Positions 12,060 through 22,714 are shown, numbered from the stretch's first letter. The stretch: DNA of 64,000 nucleotides from Pseudomonadota bacterium (GCA_018241365.1 JAFEDX010000211.1:18052-82051); one strand, 5' to 3'. The notes: a model not told the origin generated them from the letters alone. Made by a program: numbers and translations.

Positions 12060-12455
12060 TCAAGTCACGGGATCCGCGTCCTCATCCTCGTCCCACGGCT
12101 CCAGGGTGTCGGCATAGCCGCCCAGCAAGGTCCACAACACCGCCTGGGTTTCCTCGGGAATCCGCGCGAAGGTCAGCGCGACGAAATCACGCGTGACGCG
12201 CACCACTTCAGCCATCACGTGGACATTGACGTCTTCGGCGAACAGCATGTCGAGCACCCAGACCTCACCCGGCTGCCCGTGCCACCCGCTCGGGCGCGCA
12301 AGCCTGACGCCGGTTGCCGAAATGTCGGCCAGATCGGTCTGCCACACGTCACCGCGCCGGCTCATCAGCACGGCCGTCTGGCGCACCATCCGCGCATGCC
12401 GTACATGCGCATCGGCTGCTTGCTCCACTTGGTGGTCGATCGACACGTCAAACAT
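12060..12455 (-). CDS. PilZ-domain protein
   Basis: A protein of 131 residues from the ATG at 12455 (GAGGTGACAGGGGA just upstream). PilZ domains bind cyclic di-GMP through an RxxxR motif and a [D/N]xSxxG motif. Here HARMVRQTAVLMSRRGDVWQTDLADISATGVRLA contains R-rich residues and DISATG, matching the second motif. The rest is a beta barrel (GEVWVLDMLFAEDVNVHVMAEVVRVTRDFVALTF) with an acidic C-terminal tail (PWDEDEDAD). It probably couples c-di-GMP to a surface or motility target; partners are not in the window. Confidence 0.75.
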   Translation of the reverse strand: MFDVSIDHQVEQAADAHVRHARMVRQTAVLMSRRGDVWQTDLADISATGVRLARPSGWHGQPGEVWVLDMLFAEDVNVHVMAEVVRVTRDFVALTFARIPEETQAVLWTLLGGYADTLEPWDEDEDADPVT

Positions 12456-12964
12456 TCCCCTGTCACCTCGCATCTTTGCCACGACTGCATTGCAGCAAGC
12501 CCGATACCAGCGCACCTGGCCCGTCGTCTCCATGCAAGCAATTTACGGGCCAAGCCCGTGATCCCGGCCTCTGGACTTGCCGGGCTTTCGGTCTTACCCT
12601 AGGCGGCATGTAGCTGCTGCGGCGGTGTGCCGGTTCCGGCTACCCGAGCCGCCCGCGCGATCTTCCAATGACCGCAAGCGCCTCGCTCGCCTCTTCGGGG
12701 TTTCGGGGATCGCCAGGTTGCAAGAGGCGATGACACGACGGGGCGCGAGGCCGGAAACGGCAGCCAGTGAATTCTATGGATGCGCAGTTCGGCTCGACGA
12801 AACGCCGGGCCTCGTGTAAACCGATTCCACCCGGGTCCGCCCGCCAACGCGGACGGCGCGCACGGCAAGGCCTTGGCCGTGCCCACAACAGGCAACTGCA
12901 AACTTTCGCAAACCGCGGATCGCGGTGCCGATGGCACCGCCGGTTCGCTCGTGATGAGCGCCGG
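12456..12964. other. 509-base stretch without a recognisable gene
   Basis: Between the PilZ start and scpA I see no ORF on either strand with protein-like composition, no tRNA and no strong hairpin. Short open frames here are GC-driven. It must hold the promoters of both divergent units, but no clear -35/-10 pair stands out. Confidence 0.6.
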
Positions 12965-13837
12965 ATGAGTACCGAACCTCTTTCAACCGAACCCACCGCA
13001 GTGCTGGCGCCCGAGCCGCCACGCAGCGCTGACGTCCCGCGTCAGGCGGAAATGCCTTTGGCGGTCGTGCACGGCCAGCCGGTGCTGCAGATTCCACAGG
13101 ATCTGTACATCCCTCCGGATGCGCTGGAAGTGATCCTGGAGGCATTCGAGGGGCCGCTCGACCTGCTGCTGTACCTGATCCGCCGGCAGAACCTCGACAT
13201 CCTCGATATCCCGGTCGCGGAAATCACGCGCCAATACATGAATTACATCGAGGTGATGCGCGAGATGCGCCTCGAACTGGCAGCCGAATACCTGGTGATG
13301 GCAGCGATCCTCGCCGAGATCAAATCGCGCCTGCTGCTGCCGCGCCCGCCCGCCGAGGAAGGCACCGAGGAAGACCCGCGCGCGGAACTGGTGCGCCGCC
13401 TGCAGGAATACGAGCGCTTCAAGCAGGCCGCCGAGGACATCGACACGTTGCCGCGCATGGAGCGCGACCTCGACAACGCCAATGCCTTCGTCCCGGATTA
13501 CAAGGTCGTCAAGCTGCCGCCCCCGGTTGAGCTGCGCGAAATGCTGCTGGCGCTGCGCGATGTGCTGCACCGCGCCGAGTTGTACGGCCATCATGAGGTC
13601 GAGCGCGAACCACTGTCCGTGCGCCAGCGCATGGGCGAGGTGCTGCGCAAGCTGGGCGACGGCGCGTTCCATCGCTTCGAAGCGCTGTTCGACGCCAGCG
13701 AGGGCCGGGTCGGCGTGGTGGTGACCTTCCTCTCGCTGCTGGAACTGGCCAAGGACCGCCTGATCGAAATCATGCAGGAGGCGCCGTTGGCACCGATCTA
13801 CCTGAAAGCCCGCGCCACAGCGGAAACAGCCGAATGA
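12965..13837 (+). CDS. scpA: Segregation and condensation protein A
   Basis: A 290-residue kleisin subunit of the SMC-ScpA-ScpB condensin. Conserved features: FEGPLDLLLYLIRRQNLDILDIPVAEITRQY near residues 62-92, AAEYLVMAAILAEIKSRLLLP, and the C-terminal winged-helix region VVVTFLSLLELAKDRLIEI. A proline/serine-rich N-terminal extension of about 45 residues precedes the kleisin core. I chose the ATG at 12965; the frame is open upstream but that part is Arg-rich and not family-like. It is followed by scpB and rluB, the usual arrangement. Confidence 0.92.
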   Translation: MSTEPLSTEPTAVLAPEPPRSADVPRQAEMPLAVVHGQPVLQIPQDLYIPPDALEVILEAFEGPLDLLLYLIRRQNLDILDIPVAEITRQYMNYIEVMREMRLELAAEYLVMAAILAEIKSRLLLPRPPAEEGTEEDPRAELVRRLQEYERFKQAAEDIDTLPRMERDLDNANAFVPDYKVVKLPPPVELREMLLALRDVLHRAELYGHHEVEREPLSVRQRMGEVLRKLGDGAFHRFEALFDASEGRVGVVVTFLSLLELAKDRLIEIMQEAPLAPIYLKARATAETAE

Positions 13838-13963
13838 ATCCGCAGATGGTTCTGCCTCCAGGCACCCTGCCATGAACGCGAGCCACCGCAGATAAGCCGG
13901 ATACTGCCGACGTCAACCGGTGCACCCGCCGACACTTCTCTCATCGCAAGAGACCAGACTCAC

Positions 13964-14632
13964 GTGGAACAGGAAAAACTGCAAAACATCGTGGAAGCCG
14001 CCCTGCTCGCGGCACAGCAACCGCTGACGCTGCCCATGCTCTCGGCGTTGTTCCAGGATGCCGACGCCGTCACGCACGAGGACCTGGCGCGCGCGGTCGA
14101 AACGCTGACGCAAGCCTGCGCAGGCCGCGGCATCGAACTGGTGGAGGTCGCCTCGGGCTTCCGCTACCAGGTGCGCCAGGACGTGCACCCGTGGATCGCG
14201 CGGCTGTGGAGCGAACGCTCGACCAAATATTCGCGCGCCCTGCTGGAAACCCTCGCGCTGATCGCCTACCGCCAACCGATCACGCGCGGCGAGATCGAAC
14301 AGGTACGCGGCGTCACCGTTGCTTCCAGCATCATGCACACGCTGGAGGAACGCGAATGGATCCGCGTGGTGGGCTACCGCGACGTACCCGGCAAGCCGGC
14401 GCTGTTCGGCACTACCCGCCAGTTCCTCGATTACTTCAACCTCAAGTCGCTCGACCAGTTGCCGACCCTCGCCGAAATCCGCGAAATCACCGATCTCGAC
14501 CCGCAACTCGCGCTGGCACCCGATGCGGGCGGCGCGCCTGTCGAATCCGGCTCCGCCGCCAATGCTGATGAACCCGTCGCCGGCGAAGCCACGCCGGCTG
14601 CCGCCCCCCGTACCGCCGAGGACGCCGCATGA
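13964..14632 (+). CDS. scpB: Segregation and condensation protein B
   Basis: A 222-residue winged-helix protein that pairs with ScpA to gate the SMC ring. The conserved core reads YRYQV-like FRYQVRQD, then SRALLETLALIAYRQPITRGEIEQVRGV and VPGKPALFGTTRQFLDYFNLKSLDQLP. The start is a GTG at 13964 with only a weak purine stretch upstream. The last 40 residues are an Ala/Pro-rich low-complexity tail. Its stop overlaps the rluB start as ATGA, so the two are translationally coupled. Confidence 0.93.
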   Translation: MEQEKLQNIVEAALLAAQQPLTLPMLSALFQDADAVTHEDLARAVETLTQACAGRGIELVEVASGFRYQVRQDVHPWIARLWSERSTKYSRALLETLALIAYRQPITRGEIEQVRGVTVASSIMHTLEEREWIRVVGYRDVPGKPALFGTTRQFLDYFNLKSLDQLPTLAEIREITDLDPQLALAPDAGGAPVESGSAANADEPVAGEATPAAAPRTAEDAA

Positions 14633-15921
14633 GTTCCACCCCACGCTCCCTGCTCACCCTGAAGCGCCCGGTCACGCAAGCCGGCAGCGACGCGCTGGAA
14701 GAGCGCTTGCACAAGGTACTCGCGAATGCCGGGCTGGGTTCGCGACGGCTGCTGGAACAGCGCATCGCGGCGGGCGAAATCCTGGTCAACGGGCAGGCCG
14801 CACAGACCGGCTCCAGCGTGCGCGCCGGCGATCGGGTCGAGCTGGACCGCAAGCAGTTCGTGGTGGCGACCGATCCGCACGACCACGCGCAGGTGCTGAT
14901 GTACCACAAGCCCGAGGGCGAACTGACCACCCGCGACGATCCGGAAGGCCGCCCGACCGTGTTCGAGAACCTGCCGCACCTCAACGGTTCGCGCTGGATT
15001 TCGGTGGGACGGCTCGATGTCAACACCACCGGCCTGTTGCTGCTCACCACCGACGGTGAACTCGCCAACGCGCTGATGCATCCAAGCCACGAACTGGAAC
15101 GCGAATACCTGTGCCGCGTGCACGGCGAGGTGCCCGACGAAGCGCTGGAGAAACTGAAGGCCGGCGTGGAACTTGAGGACGGTCCGGCGCGTTTCGACGA
15201 GATCCACGTGGTCAGCCGCGGCGGCAGCCACTGCTGGTTCCGCGTGGTCCTGCACGAAGGCCGCAACCGCGAGGTGCGCCGCCTGTGGGATGCGCTCGGC
15301 TTCCTGGTCAGCCGCCTGAAGCGCATCCGCTACGGCAATGTCGAGCTGCCGCGATCGCTGCGCCCCGGCCAGAACGAGGCGCTCGCCGAGGACGCCGTCA
15401 AGTCCTTGCGCGAACTCGCGGGCGCGGGCCCGGTACAGCCCAGCCTGACCCTCAAGCCGGTCCTGCACCAGCGACAATCGCCGCGTGGCGTCACCGAAAT
15501 CAAGCCGGCCGGGCAAACCCCGCACGCGTGGACCGGCGTGCGCCACGACGAGGCGCGCGAGCTGACCGCCTTCGACCGCGTGCGTCCGGACGACTTCAAT
15601 CCGCGCGGCAAGCGTCGGCGTGGTCCGCCGCGCGGCGACGTCAACGGCAACGTGCTCAAGCCGGCCCAGTCACCGCGCAAGCCGCGCAAGAATCGACGCG
15701 GCGTTGCACCGGGCCAGGAACTGCCTTCGGTACGCACCTGGTTTGCCGGCGACAAGCGCCCCGGCGGCGACCGCGGTCGCGGACCGGGTGGCAATCGCGG
15801 CCGTGGGCCGGGCGGTGAACGCGGTCGCGGTCCCGGCGGCAACCGTGGCCCCGGCGACGGACGCGGCGGTCCGCGGCGTGATGGCGGCGGCAGGGGTGGA
15901 CGCGGTCCCGCACGCGGCTAG
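14629..15921 (+). CDS. rluB: 23S rRNA pseudouridine(2605) synthase with RG-rich tail
   Basis: A 430-residue enzyme. An S4 RNA-binding domain (LHKVLANAGLGSRRLLEQRIAAGEILVNG) is followed by the RsuA/RluB catalytic domain with Asp130 in GRLDVNTTGLLLLT. It makes pseudouridine in helix 89 of 23S rRNA. The C-terminal 150 residues are basic and end in an Arg/Gly tract built from repeated GGNRGRGPGGERGRGP units. Such tails occur in xanthomonad RluB proteins and may bind RNA. The gene starts in an ATGA overlap with scpB. Confidence 0.92.
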   Translation: MSSTPRSLLTLKRPVTQAGSDALEERLHKVLANAGLGSRRLLEQRIAAGEILVNGQAAQTGSSVRAGDRVELDRKQFVVATDPHDHAQVLMYHKPEGELTTRDDPEGRPTVFENLPHLNGSRWISVGRLDVNTTGLLLLTTDGELANALMHPSHELEREYLCRVHGEVPDEALEKLKAGVELEDGPARFDEIHVVSRGGSHCWFRVVLHEGRNREVRRLWDALGFLVSRLKRIRYGNVELPRSLRPGQNEALAEDAVKSLRELAGAGPVQPSLTLKPVLHQRQSPRGVTEIKPAGQTPHAWTGVRHDEARELTAFDRVRPDDFNPRGKRRRGPPRGDVNGNVLKPAQSPRKPRKNRRGVAPGQELPSVRTWFAGDKRPGGDRGRGPGGNRGRGPGGERGRGPGGNRGPGDGRGGPRRDGGGRGGRGPARG

Positions 15922-15949
15922 CGCGCTTCCGCATTCCGGAAACCACGGC

Positions 15950-16309
15950 ATGCCGATCCGATCGGTCGTTATCCTCTGGCACAACCCGCGCTGTTCAAAA
16001 TCGCGCGGCACGCTCGAGCTGTTGCGCGAACGCGGGATCGAACCCGTGATCGTCGATTACCAGAAAGACCCGCCGGGTGTCGCGGAGATCGAACGCGCCT
16101 TGCGGCTGCTCGCTCGCGAGCCGCGCGAATTGATGCGCAAGGGCGAGGCGGTGTATGCCGAGCTGGGGCTGGATGATCCTGCATTCACGCCCAAGCAACT
16201 GATCGCGGCCATGGCTGCGCATCCGGTCCTGATCGAACGCCCGATCATGTTCGCCAACGGCAAGGCCGCGCTCGGCCGCCCGCCGGAAAACGTCCTGGCG
16301 ATCCTGTAA
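15950..16309 (+). CDS. arsC: ArsC-family reductase (glutaredoxin-dependent arsenate reductase-like)
   Basis: A 119-residue thioredoxin-fold protein. The motif HNPRCSKSRGTLELL holds the catalytic cysteine, and RPIMFANGKAALGRPPENV holds the conserved arginines of the ArsC/YfgD group. It may reduce arsenate with glutathione/glutaredoxin, or act as a YfgD-type protein of unknown substrate. No arsR, arsB or other arsenic gene is nearby, so the arsenic role is unproven. It lies 28 bases after rluB and converges on truB 34 bases downstream. Confidence 0.8.
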   Translation: MPIRSVVILWHNPRCSKSRGTLELLRERGIEPVIVDYQKDPPGVAEIERALRLLAREPRELMRKGEAVYAELGLDDPAFTPKQLIAAMAAHPVLIERPIMFANGKAALGRPPENVLAIL

Positions 16310-16343
16310 CGCCGTCCGGGCAAACCGCGCCACGGCGCGTGGC

Positions 16344-17246
16344 TCAGCCGGCAAAGCCCCGCAGGATCCGGAACGCGCCGGACGCATCCACCTCGCCGAT
16401 GGCGAGCAGTCGGCCATCAGATGATTCGACGCGATGGCGGCCCGACGGGGCTGCGACGTGCACGACGCGCCCGTGTACCACGGCATCAGCGTCGTTCGCA
16501 CCCAGGCGCAACACCGGCCAATCGGCCAGCCCGGCCTCGACCGGCAACAGGCAAGCGCGCAACGCCGACTCGCCTTGCTCACGCAGCGCAGTCAATTCAT
16601 CCAGCGTGAACATGCACGGATTGCGGAAGGGTTCCACCCACACCCGGCGCAACGCCGTGAGGTGCGCGCCGCAGCCCAACGCTTCACCGAGATCGCGGAC
16701 CAGGCTGCGCACATAGGTGCCCGATCCGCACTCGACCGCAAGCCGCAACACGTCGCCAGCGCGTGCGAGCAGTTCGAAGCGGAACACCTCGACTTCACGC
16801 GGCGATGCTTCCACCGCTTCGCCGCGACGCGCGCGTTTGTACAACGGCACGCCACCCTGCTTCAACGCGGAATACACCGGCGGTACCTGCGTGATGCGCC
16901 CGGTAAATTGCGCCAGCGCCATACGGATCGCCGCATCATCCAGCGCGGGCACCGGCCGTTCGACCAACACCGTGCCTTCGCTGTCGCAGGTGTCGGTGGT
17001 GACGCCGAGGCGACATTCGGCGAGATAGGCCTTGCGTGCACCCAGCAGGTAACCGGCGATCTTCGTCGCCTCGCCGAAACAGATCGGCAGCAAACCGGTC
17101 GCCAGCGGATCGAGGCTGCCGGTGTGCCCGGCCTTGGCCGCGCCGAACAGGCGTTTGGCCTGCTGCAGCGCGCGGTTGGAGGAAATGCCTGTGGGCTTGT
17201 CGAGCAGCAGGATACCCGTAATGGCGCGGGACTGTGGTTCAGGCAT
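16344..17246 (-). CDS. truB: tRNA pseudouridine(55) synthase
   Basis: A 300-residue enzyme that forms pseudouridine-55 in the tRNA T-loop. The N-terminal [14 protein letters not shown] motif and [17 protein letters not shown] (catalytic Asp46) are diagnostic; [29 protein letters not shown] follows, and a small PUA-like C-terminal domain completes it. The start at 17246 is the conserved one; the frame extends to 17303. It is the last gene of the tRNA-fMet/rimP/nusA/infB/rbfA/truB operon; rpsO and pnp, which follow in E. coli, are not adjacent. Confidence 0.95.
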   Translation of the reverse strand: MPEPQSRAITGILLLDKPTGISSNRALQQAKRLFGAAKAGHTGSLDPLATGLLPICFGEATKIAGYLLGARKAYLAECRLGVTTDTCDSEGTVLVERPVPALDDAAIRMALAQFTGRITQVPPVYSALKQGGVPLYKRARRGEAVEASPREVEVFRFELLARAGDVLRLAVECGSGTYVRSLVRDLGEALGCGAHLTALRRVWVEPFRNPCMFTLDELTALREQGESALRACLLPVEAGLADWPVLRLGANDADAVVHGRVVHVAAPSGRHRVESSDGRLLAIGEVDASGAFRILRGFAG

Positions 17247-17325
17247 GCTGGAGTCGTCCGTCACGCAGACCGCCCGGACGCACCGAGCGATCCCGATTTG
17301 CAACGCCCGTCCACCTCACGGCACC

Positions 17326-17347
17326 TGCATTGCGCCGGTGCAATGCA
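17326..17347. other. 8-bp hairpin between rbfA and truB
   Basis: TGCATTGC and GCAATGCA form a perfect 8-bp stem with loop GCCGGT in the rbfA-truB gap. There is no T-run, so it is more likely an RNA-processing or stability element inside the operon transcript than a terminator. Confidence 0.5.
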
Positions 17348-17366
17348 CCCTGCATACCGAAAGGGG

Positions 17367-17753
17367 TCAGGACCGGGAGCCGTCTGTATCCCCGTTTCCA
17401 GCTTCCCGATGTTCACCTTCCCGCAGAAGCCGCTCGATCCGCTCGCCGGTGTCCACCGATTCGTCGTACTTGAAACGCAGTTCCGGGACTCGCCGCATCC
17501 GCATGGTGTGGGCAAGCTGATGACGGAATTCCTTCGCCAGTTCCTTCAGCGCCTGCACGACCTCGCGCGAGCGTTCCGGTTGCAGCGCCGTGACCCACAC
17601 GGTCGCAACATCGAGTTCGCGGCTGGTTTCGACATCCACCACGCTGGCCTGCGGCAACGCGTGGTCACGCACCGCGGCGTGCACCAGCACGCCGACTTCG
17701 CGGCGAAGTTCGGCGTTGACGCGGTCGGTGCGATGGAAGGAACGGGTCGGCAT
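17367..17753 (-). CDS. rbfA: Ribosome-binding factor A
   Basis: A 128-residue KH-fold protein that helps mature the 30S subunit near the 5' end of 16S rRNA and supports cold growth. Recognised by SFHRTDRVNAELRREVGVLV, then DVATVWVTAL and HQLAHTMRMRRVPELRFKYDESVD, the strongly conserved C-terminal part. The start is taken as the second of two close ATGs (17753 rather than 17759). It lies between infB and truB in the conserved order. Confidence 0.94.
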   Translation of the reverse strand: MPTRSFHRTDRVNAELRREVGVLVHAAVRDHALPQASVVDVETSRELDVATVWVTALQPERSREVVQALKELAKEFRHQLAHTMRMRRVPELRFKYDESVDTGERIERLLREGEHREAGNGDTDGSRS

Positions 17754-17766
17754 AACCATGCTTTGC

Positions 17767-17810
17767 AGGAGCGCGCCGGCGCGCGACAGGTCGCCGGCAG
17801 GCCGGCTCCT
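17767..17810. repeat. REP-like palindrome at the infB stop
   Basis: A 44-base imperfect palindrome begins AGGAGC and ends GCTCCT, with inner self-complementary GCGCGCCGGCGCGC and GCCGGCAGGCCGGC stretches. Its outer sequence (GTAGGAGC-like on the minus strand) resembles the short palindromic repeats scattered between genes in xanthomonads and pseudomonads. It covers the infB stop codon and the infB-rbfA gap, so it could tune transcript stability between the two genes. Confidence 0.6.
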
Positions 17811-20412
17811 ACAGCGTCCTCGCCACCTCGATGCGTTCGAAGCACTCGATGCGGTCGCCCGGCCTGACGTCGTTGTACTGCTTGACGCCGATGCCGCATT
17901 CGCTGCCGCTCTTCACCTCGTCCACGTTGTCCTTGTAGTGGCGCAGCGATTCCAGTTCGCCCTCGAAGATCACCACGTCGTCACGCAGCACGCGGATCGG
18001 CTTGTTGCGCTTGACCGAGCCCTCGACCACCTGGCAGCCCGCGATCGCACCGAACTTGGAGGAACGGAACACGTCCTTCACTTCCGCGATGCCGAGGATT
18101 TCCTCGCGTACTTCCACGCCCATCAGGCCGGACGCAGCCTGTTTCACCTGGTCGATCACGTCGTAGATGATCGAGAAATAGCGCAAGTCCACGCCGTTCT
18201 GCTCGATGATCCTGCGTGCCGAAGCATCCGCACGCACGTTGAAGCCGATCACCAGCGCCTTCGACGCCGACGCCAGCGTGGCGTCGGACTCGGTGATGCC
18301 GCCGACACCGGACGCGATCACGTTGACCTTGACGAGATCGTTGCTGATCGCGGACAGCGATTCGCGCAAGGCCTCGGCTGACCCCTGCACGTCGGCCTTG
18401 ATGAGGATGTTGAGCGTCTGCTGGCCCTCGCCCTTGCCCATCATCGCCATCACGTCTTCGAGCGTGTTGGTGCGCGTGACCAGGCGCTTCTCGCGGCGGC
18501 GGGCTTCGCGCTCGGACACCACGTTGCGCGCCAGTTTCTCGTCCGCCACCACCACGAATTCGTCGCCCGCTTCGGGCACGCCGGACAGGCCCAGCATCTG
18601 CACCGGAATCGACGGACCCGCGCTTTCAACCTGGCCGCCTGTTTCGTCGAACAACGCGCGCACGCGGCCGTATTCGACGCCGCACACCACGTAGTCGCCG
18701 CGTTTCAGCAAACCCTGCTGCACCAGCACCGTCGCCACCGGGCCGCGGCCCTTGTCGAGGCTGGATTCGATCACCACGCCCGAGGCGCGGCCATCCGGCA
18801 CGGCCTTGAGTTCCATCACTTCGGCCTGCACGCCGATCGCTTCCAGCAGTGCATCCACGCCCAAGCCGGTCCGCGCCGAAACCGGCACGAACTGGGTGTC
18901 GCCGCCCCAATCCTCGGGGATGACTTCGTGCTGGGCCAGGCCCTGGCGCACGTTGTCCGGATTGGCCTCCGGCTTGTCCATCTTGTTGACCGCAACGATC
19001 AGCGGCACCTTGGCTGCACGCGCGTGCTGGATGGCTTCGACAGTCTGCGGCATCACGCCGTCATCGGCCGCGACCACCAGCACCACGATGTCGGTGGACT
19101 GCGCACCGCGTGCACGCATCGAGGTGAACGCGGCGTGGCCGGGCGTGTCGAGAAAGGTGATCACGCCCTTCGGCGTGTCCACGTGGTACGCGCCGATGTG
19201 CTGGGTGATGCCGCCCGCTTCGCCCGACGCAACCTTGGTGCGGCGGATGTAATCGAGCAACGAGGTCTTGCCATGGTCGACGTGGCCCATGATCGTGACC
19301 ACCGGCGGACGCTGCGTCTTCTCGCCTTCGGCAGCGTCGCCGACGACGTGCGCGGCGAGCTCGGTTTCAGCCGTTTTCTCTTCGGCATCGACCGCCTTGT
19401 GGCCGAGTTCCTCGACCACCAGCGCGGCGGTATCGTGGTCGATGCTCTGGTTGATGGTCACCATGCTGCCCATCTTGAACAGCGCCTTGACCACTTCCGA
19501 ACCCTTGACCGCCATCTTCTGCGCAAGGTCGGACACCACGATCGTCTCGCCGATCGGGATCTCGCGCGCGACCGGGGCAACCGGCTTGGAGAAGCCGTGC
19601 TGCCCGGTGATGTCGGAGATATCGATCTTCGGCTTGGCACGCTTCCGGGTGGAACGGCGGGCGCGTTCGGCATCGGTGAGGTGCAACTCGCCGCCGGTAT
19701 AGCGCGCCGGGCCTTCGTCCTCATCGTCGCGCATGCGGTGCGAACCGCGCGCACGCTTGGGCTTGTGCGCACCATCATCCTTGGCGGTGCCGCGCGGCGC
19801 CGGCTTGGGCGCTTCGTGACGGCGCGCCGGTGCAGCCACCGGCGTTTCGTCGCTGGCGGGTTCCTCGGCGGCGCGTTCCGCGGCAGCGGCTTCCGCCGCA
19901 GCCCTGGCGCTTTCCTCTTCGGCACGCTTGCGCTCGGCGGCTTCGGCAGCGATGCGGTCCTGCTCCTGCTTGCGGCGGCGGTCCTGTTCGGCCAGCTCGG
20001 CGACCTCGCGGTCATGCTGCTCCTGCGATTCCCTAAGCTTGCGCAACGCGTCTTCGCGCTCGCTGTCGACCACCCCGTCGGCTGCCGGGACGGCGGCGCG
20101 CTTGACGTAAGTGCGGCGGGCACGGACTTCGACGTTGACGGTCTTGGCGCTCGCACCGCGCGCGCCCGCGACGGTGATTTCGCTGACCTTGCGACGCTTC
20201 AAGGTGATCTGCTTGGGCGCTGCGGCGCCTGGGGCGGACGCCTCCTTGCCATGATTGCTGCGCAGGAACTCCAGCAGCTTGCTCTTCTGGCGGCTGCTGA
20301 TGACCTGGTCGGGCCCCTCGAAGGTCATGCCGGCCTCGGCAAGCTGTGCCAGCAGCTTGTCTTCCGGCGTTCCCACCATGCCCGCCAATTGCTTGATTGT
20401 GATGTCAGCCAT
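17809..20412 (-). CDS. infB: Translation initiation factor IF-2
   Basis: An 867-residue GTPase that brings initiator tRNA to the 30S subunit. Domains in order: an IF2-N region ([14 protein letters not shown]), a charged Ala/Glu/Arg-rich linker (about 80-230), a second IF2-N region ([20 protein letters not shown]), the G domain with [19 protein letters not shown] and NKMDKPEAN, then the C-terminal fMet-tRNA-binding domains. I chose the ATG at 20412, preceded by AGAGGT; the frame is open to 20466. It sits between nusA and rbfA as in most proteobacteria. Confidence 0.97.
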   Translation of the reverse strand: MADITIKQLAGMVGTPEDKLLAQLAEAGMTFEGPDQVISSRQKSKLLEFLRSNHGKEASAPGAAAPKQITLKRRKVSEITVAGARGASAKTVNVEVRARRTYVKRAAVPAADGVVDSEREDALRKLRESQEQHDREVAELAEQDRRRKQEQDRIAAEAAERKRAEEESARAAAEAAAAERAAEEPASDETPVAAPARRHEAPKPAPRGTAKDDGAHKPKRARGSHRMRDDEDEGPARYTGGELHLTDAERARRSTRKRAKPKIDISDITGQHGFSKPVAPVAREIPIGETIVVSDLAQKMAVKGSEVVKALFKMGSMVTINQSIDHDTAALVVEELGHKAVDAEEKTAETELAAHVVGDAAEGEKTQRPPVVTIMGHVDHGKTSLLDYIRRTKVASGEAGGITQHIGAYHVDTPKGVITFLDTPGHAAFTSMRARGAQSTDIVVLVVAADDGVMPQTVEAIQHARAAKVPLIVAVNKMDKPEANPDNVRQGLAQHEVIPEDWGGDTQFVPVSARTGLGVDALLEAIGVQAEVMELKAVPDGRASGVVIESSLDKGRGPVATVLVQQGLLKRGDYVVCGVEYGRVRALFDETGGQVESAGPSIPVQMLGLSGVPEAGDEFVVVADEKLARNVVSEREARRREKRLVTRTNTLEDVMAMMGKGEGQQTLNILIKADVQGSAEALRESLSAISNDLVKVNVIASGVGGITESDATLASASKALVIGFNVRADASARRIIEQNGVDLRYFSIIYDVIDQVKQAASGLMGVEVREEILGIAEVKDVFRSSKFGAIAGCQVVEGSVKRNKPIRVLRDDVVIFEGELESLRHYKDNVDEVKSGSECGIGVKQYNDVRPGDRIECFERIEVARTL

Positions 20413-20536
20413 TGTTGTTACCTCTTGAACCGCATTTGCCCGGGTGGCGTGCATCGGTACATCCACGTACCCAACCCTGCCCGGACACCACCGACGCGCT
20501 GCACCGGATCGAATCCGCCCGATCGCAGCAAGTTGC

Positions 20537-22054
20537 TCAGTGGTTCGCTGCTTCCTGTTCCAGCTTTGCCAGCATCGGCGCGCGTGCAGCCATGATCAGC
20601 GCACCGGCGCGTTCCTCGTCCATGCCTTCGATCTCGATCAGGTCATCCACCGCCTGGTCGGCCAGGTCGTCCGGCGTGACGATGCCGCGTTCGGCCAGCG
20701 CGTAGGCGGTTTCCTCGTCCATGCCATCCAGCGCCAGCAGCTCCTCGGACGGCGCGTGCTCGTCGAGATCCTCCTCGACCGCCAGTGCTTCGGTCAGCAA
20801 CGCATCCTTGGCGCGCGAGCGCAGCTCCTCGACGATGTCCTCGTCGAAGCCTTCCACAGCCAGCAGTTCGCCGGTCGGCACGTAGGCGATTTCCTCGACG
20901 GTCGAGAAGCCTTCCTGCACCAGGATGTTGGCGATTTCCTGGTCGACCTCGAGCTTGTCCATGAACAGCTTGCGCGCGGCTTCCTGCTCGGCCTCGCTCT
21001 TGGCGGCAACCTGGTCCTGGGTCATCACCTTGAGATCCCAGCCGGTCAGCTTGCTGGCGAGGCGCACGTTCTGCCCGCCACGGCCGATCGCCTGCGAGAG
21101 CTTGTCCTCGGCCACCGCGATGTCCATCGAATGTTTGTCTTCATCGACGATGATCGACTGCACTTCCGCCGGCGCCATCGCATTGATCACGAACTGCGCC
21201 GGCGCGTCGTTCCACAGCACGATGTCGATGCGCTCGCCGTTGAGTTCGTTCGACACCGCCTGCACGCGCGAACCGCGCATGCCGATGCAGGCGCCGATCG
21301 GATCGGTGCGCTTGTCGTGCGCCTCCACCGCGATCTTGGCGCGGTCGCCGGCGTCACGCGCGCAGGCGCGGATCTCGACGATGCCCTGGCCGACTTCCGG
21401 CACTTCCAGCTTGAACAGCTCCATCATGAATTCGGGCGCGGTGCGCGACACGAACAACTGCGGGCCGCGCGGTTCGGAACGCACCTCGAACAGGAAGCCG
21501 CGCACGCGGTCGCCGACGCGCACCGCTTCGCGCGGGATCGCCTTGTCGCGCGGGATGAAGGCCTCGGCGTTGCCGCCAAGGTCGAGATAGATGTTGCCGC
21601 GCTCGACGCGCTTGGCGATGCCGTTGACCAGCTCGCCCACGCGATCCTTCCACGCATCGACCACCTGCGCGCGCTCGGCCTCGCGGATGCGCTGCACGAT
21701 CACCTGCTTGGCGGCCTGTGCGGTGATGCGGCCGAATTCGGGATTCTCGATCTGGTGCTCGACGTATTCGCCGACCTGCGCGCCCGGCCGCTCGTCTTCG
21801 GCGTCCATCAGACGCAACTGCCAATCGGGCGATTCCATCTCGCCGTCGTCGGCGATGATCTGCCAACGACGGAAGGTCTCGTAGTCACCGGTTTCCTGGT
21901 CGATGCTGACCCGGATGTCGGGTTCTTCTTCCGGATAGCGTTTCTTCGCCGCAGTCGCCAAAGCCGCCTCGAGGGCGCCGAAAATCACGTCGCGCGGCAC
22001 TGCCTTCTCGGCGGCCACGGTATCCACGATCAACAACAAGTCACGATTCATCAT
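20537..22054 (-). CDS. nusA: Transcription termination/antitermination protein NusA
   Basis: A 505-residue RNA-polymerase-binding factor. Order: N-terminal RNAP-binding domain ([21 protein letters not shown]), S1 domain ([20 protein letters not shown]), two KH domains ([18 protein letters not shown] and [18 protein letters not shown]), and two acidic helix-hairpin-helix repeats at the C-terminus ([29 protein letters not shown]). The gamma-proteobacterial C-terminal acidic repeats are present. ATG at 22054 has GGAG upstream. Confidence 0.97.
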   Translation of the reverse strand: MMNRDLLLIVDTVAAEKAVPRDVIFGALEAALATAAKKRYPEEEPDIRVSIDQETGDYETFRRWQIIADDGEMESPDWQLRLMDAEDERPGAQVGEYVEHQIENPEFGRITAQAAKQVIVQRIREAERAQVVDAWKDRVGELVNGIAKRVERGNIYLDLGGNAEAFIPRDKAIPREAVRVGDRVRGFLFEVRSEPRGPQLFVSRTAPEFMMELFKLEVPEVGQGIVEIRACARDAGDRAKIAVEAHDKRTDPIGACIGMRGSRVQAVSNELNGERIDIVLWNDAPAQFVINAMAPAEVQSIIVDEDKHSMDIAVAEDKLSQAIGRGGQNVRLASKLTGWDLKVMTQDQVAAKSEAEQEAARKLFMDKLEVDQEIANILVQEGFSTVEEIAYVPTGELLAVEGFDEDIVEELRSRAKDALLTEALAVEEDLDEHAPSEELLALDGMDEETAYALAERGIVTPDDLADQAVDDLIEIEGMDEERAGALIMAARAPMLAKLEQEAANH

Positions 22055-22120
22055 CTTGGCTCCATCAAGGCCGCTGCCTGTTGCGACCTTTCATCAATAC
22101 TGTTCATCAGCTGGCCCGGC

Positions 22121-22669
22121 TCAGCGCTTGTGCGCCGCCTTGCCTTGTCTTGCATTCGGCGCCTTGCCGGGCTTGGCCTTGGGCGCATAACCCAGCGCAT
22201 CCCAATCCGGGACCAGATGCGCGCTTTCGATTTCATCGTCGGTGACTTCCATGTGCTGGCCATCGACATCCATGCCGATGTGCTTGCCATCCACTGCGGC
22301 GATCTTTCCGCGCAACCGGCGACGTCCGGCGCGTGGCAACTTCAGGGTCACCTTCGCTTCGCTGCCCAGGAAGCGCGCAAACTGCGCGGCATTGAACAGC
22401 GGCCGCTCGATCCCGGGCGAGGACACTTCCAGCACGTAGTGCCCGGTGATCGGATCCTCCACGTCCAGCAATGCGGAAATCTCGCGGCTGGCCGCTTCGC
22501 AATCGTCCACGTTGACCGCATTCGCGGCGTCGCCGCCATGGTCCAAAGCATCGATGTAGACGCGCAGGGTGCCGCCGCCGTGGCCAGCGCTCCATTCCAC
22601 GCCCAGGCACTCGAGGCCCAATTCCGCAAGGGCCGGCGCCACGCGTGCCGCGATTGCTTCGATCTCCAT
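22121..22669 (-). CDS. rimP: Ribosome maturation factor RimP
   Basis: A 182-residue protein needed for 30S assembly. The conserved core runs from [14 protein letters not shown] through LRVYIDA to [18 protein letters not shown] and [15 protein letters not shown]. The C-terminal 25 residues are basic ([19 protein letters not shown]), longer than in E. coli RimP (150). Start taken at the ATG 22669 with GGAC upstream. First protein gene after the initiator tRNA, separated from it by an attenuator-like hairpin. Confidence 0.95.
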   Translation of the reverse strand: MEIEAIAARVAPALAELGLECLGVEWSAGHGGGTLRVYIDALDHGGDAANAVNVDDCEAASREISALLDVEDPITGHYVLEVSSPGIERPLFNAAQFARFLGSEAKVTLKLPRAGRRRLRGKIAAVDGKHIGMDVDGQHMEVTDDEIESAHLVPDWDALGYAPKAKPGKAPNARQGKAAHKR

Positions 22670-22691
22670 GCTTGTCCGTGAATTCCGGGAA

Positions 22692-22714
22692 TAAAAAATG
22701 GGCACGAGGCCCAT
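22692..22714 (-). terminator. Intrinsic terminator/attenuator between tRNA-fMet and rimP
   Basis: On the minus strand ATGGGC-CTCGT-GCCCAT forms a 6-bp stem followed by TTTTTA. It sits between the tRNA and rimP, so most transcripts from the tRNA promoter could end here while some read through into rimP-nusA-infB. Confidence 0.75.

Noticed and set aside
15770..15920. Tandem repeat in DNA at the end of rluB
   Set aside because: It is the Arg/Gly-rich coding tail (GGNRGRGP units), not an independent repeat or CRISPR-like array.
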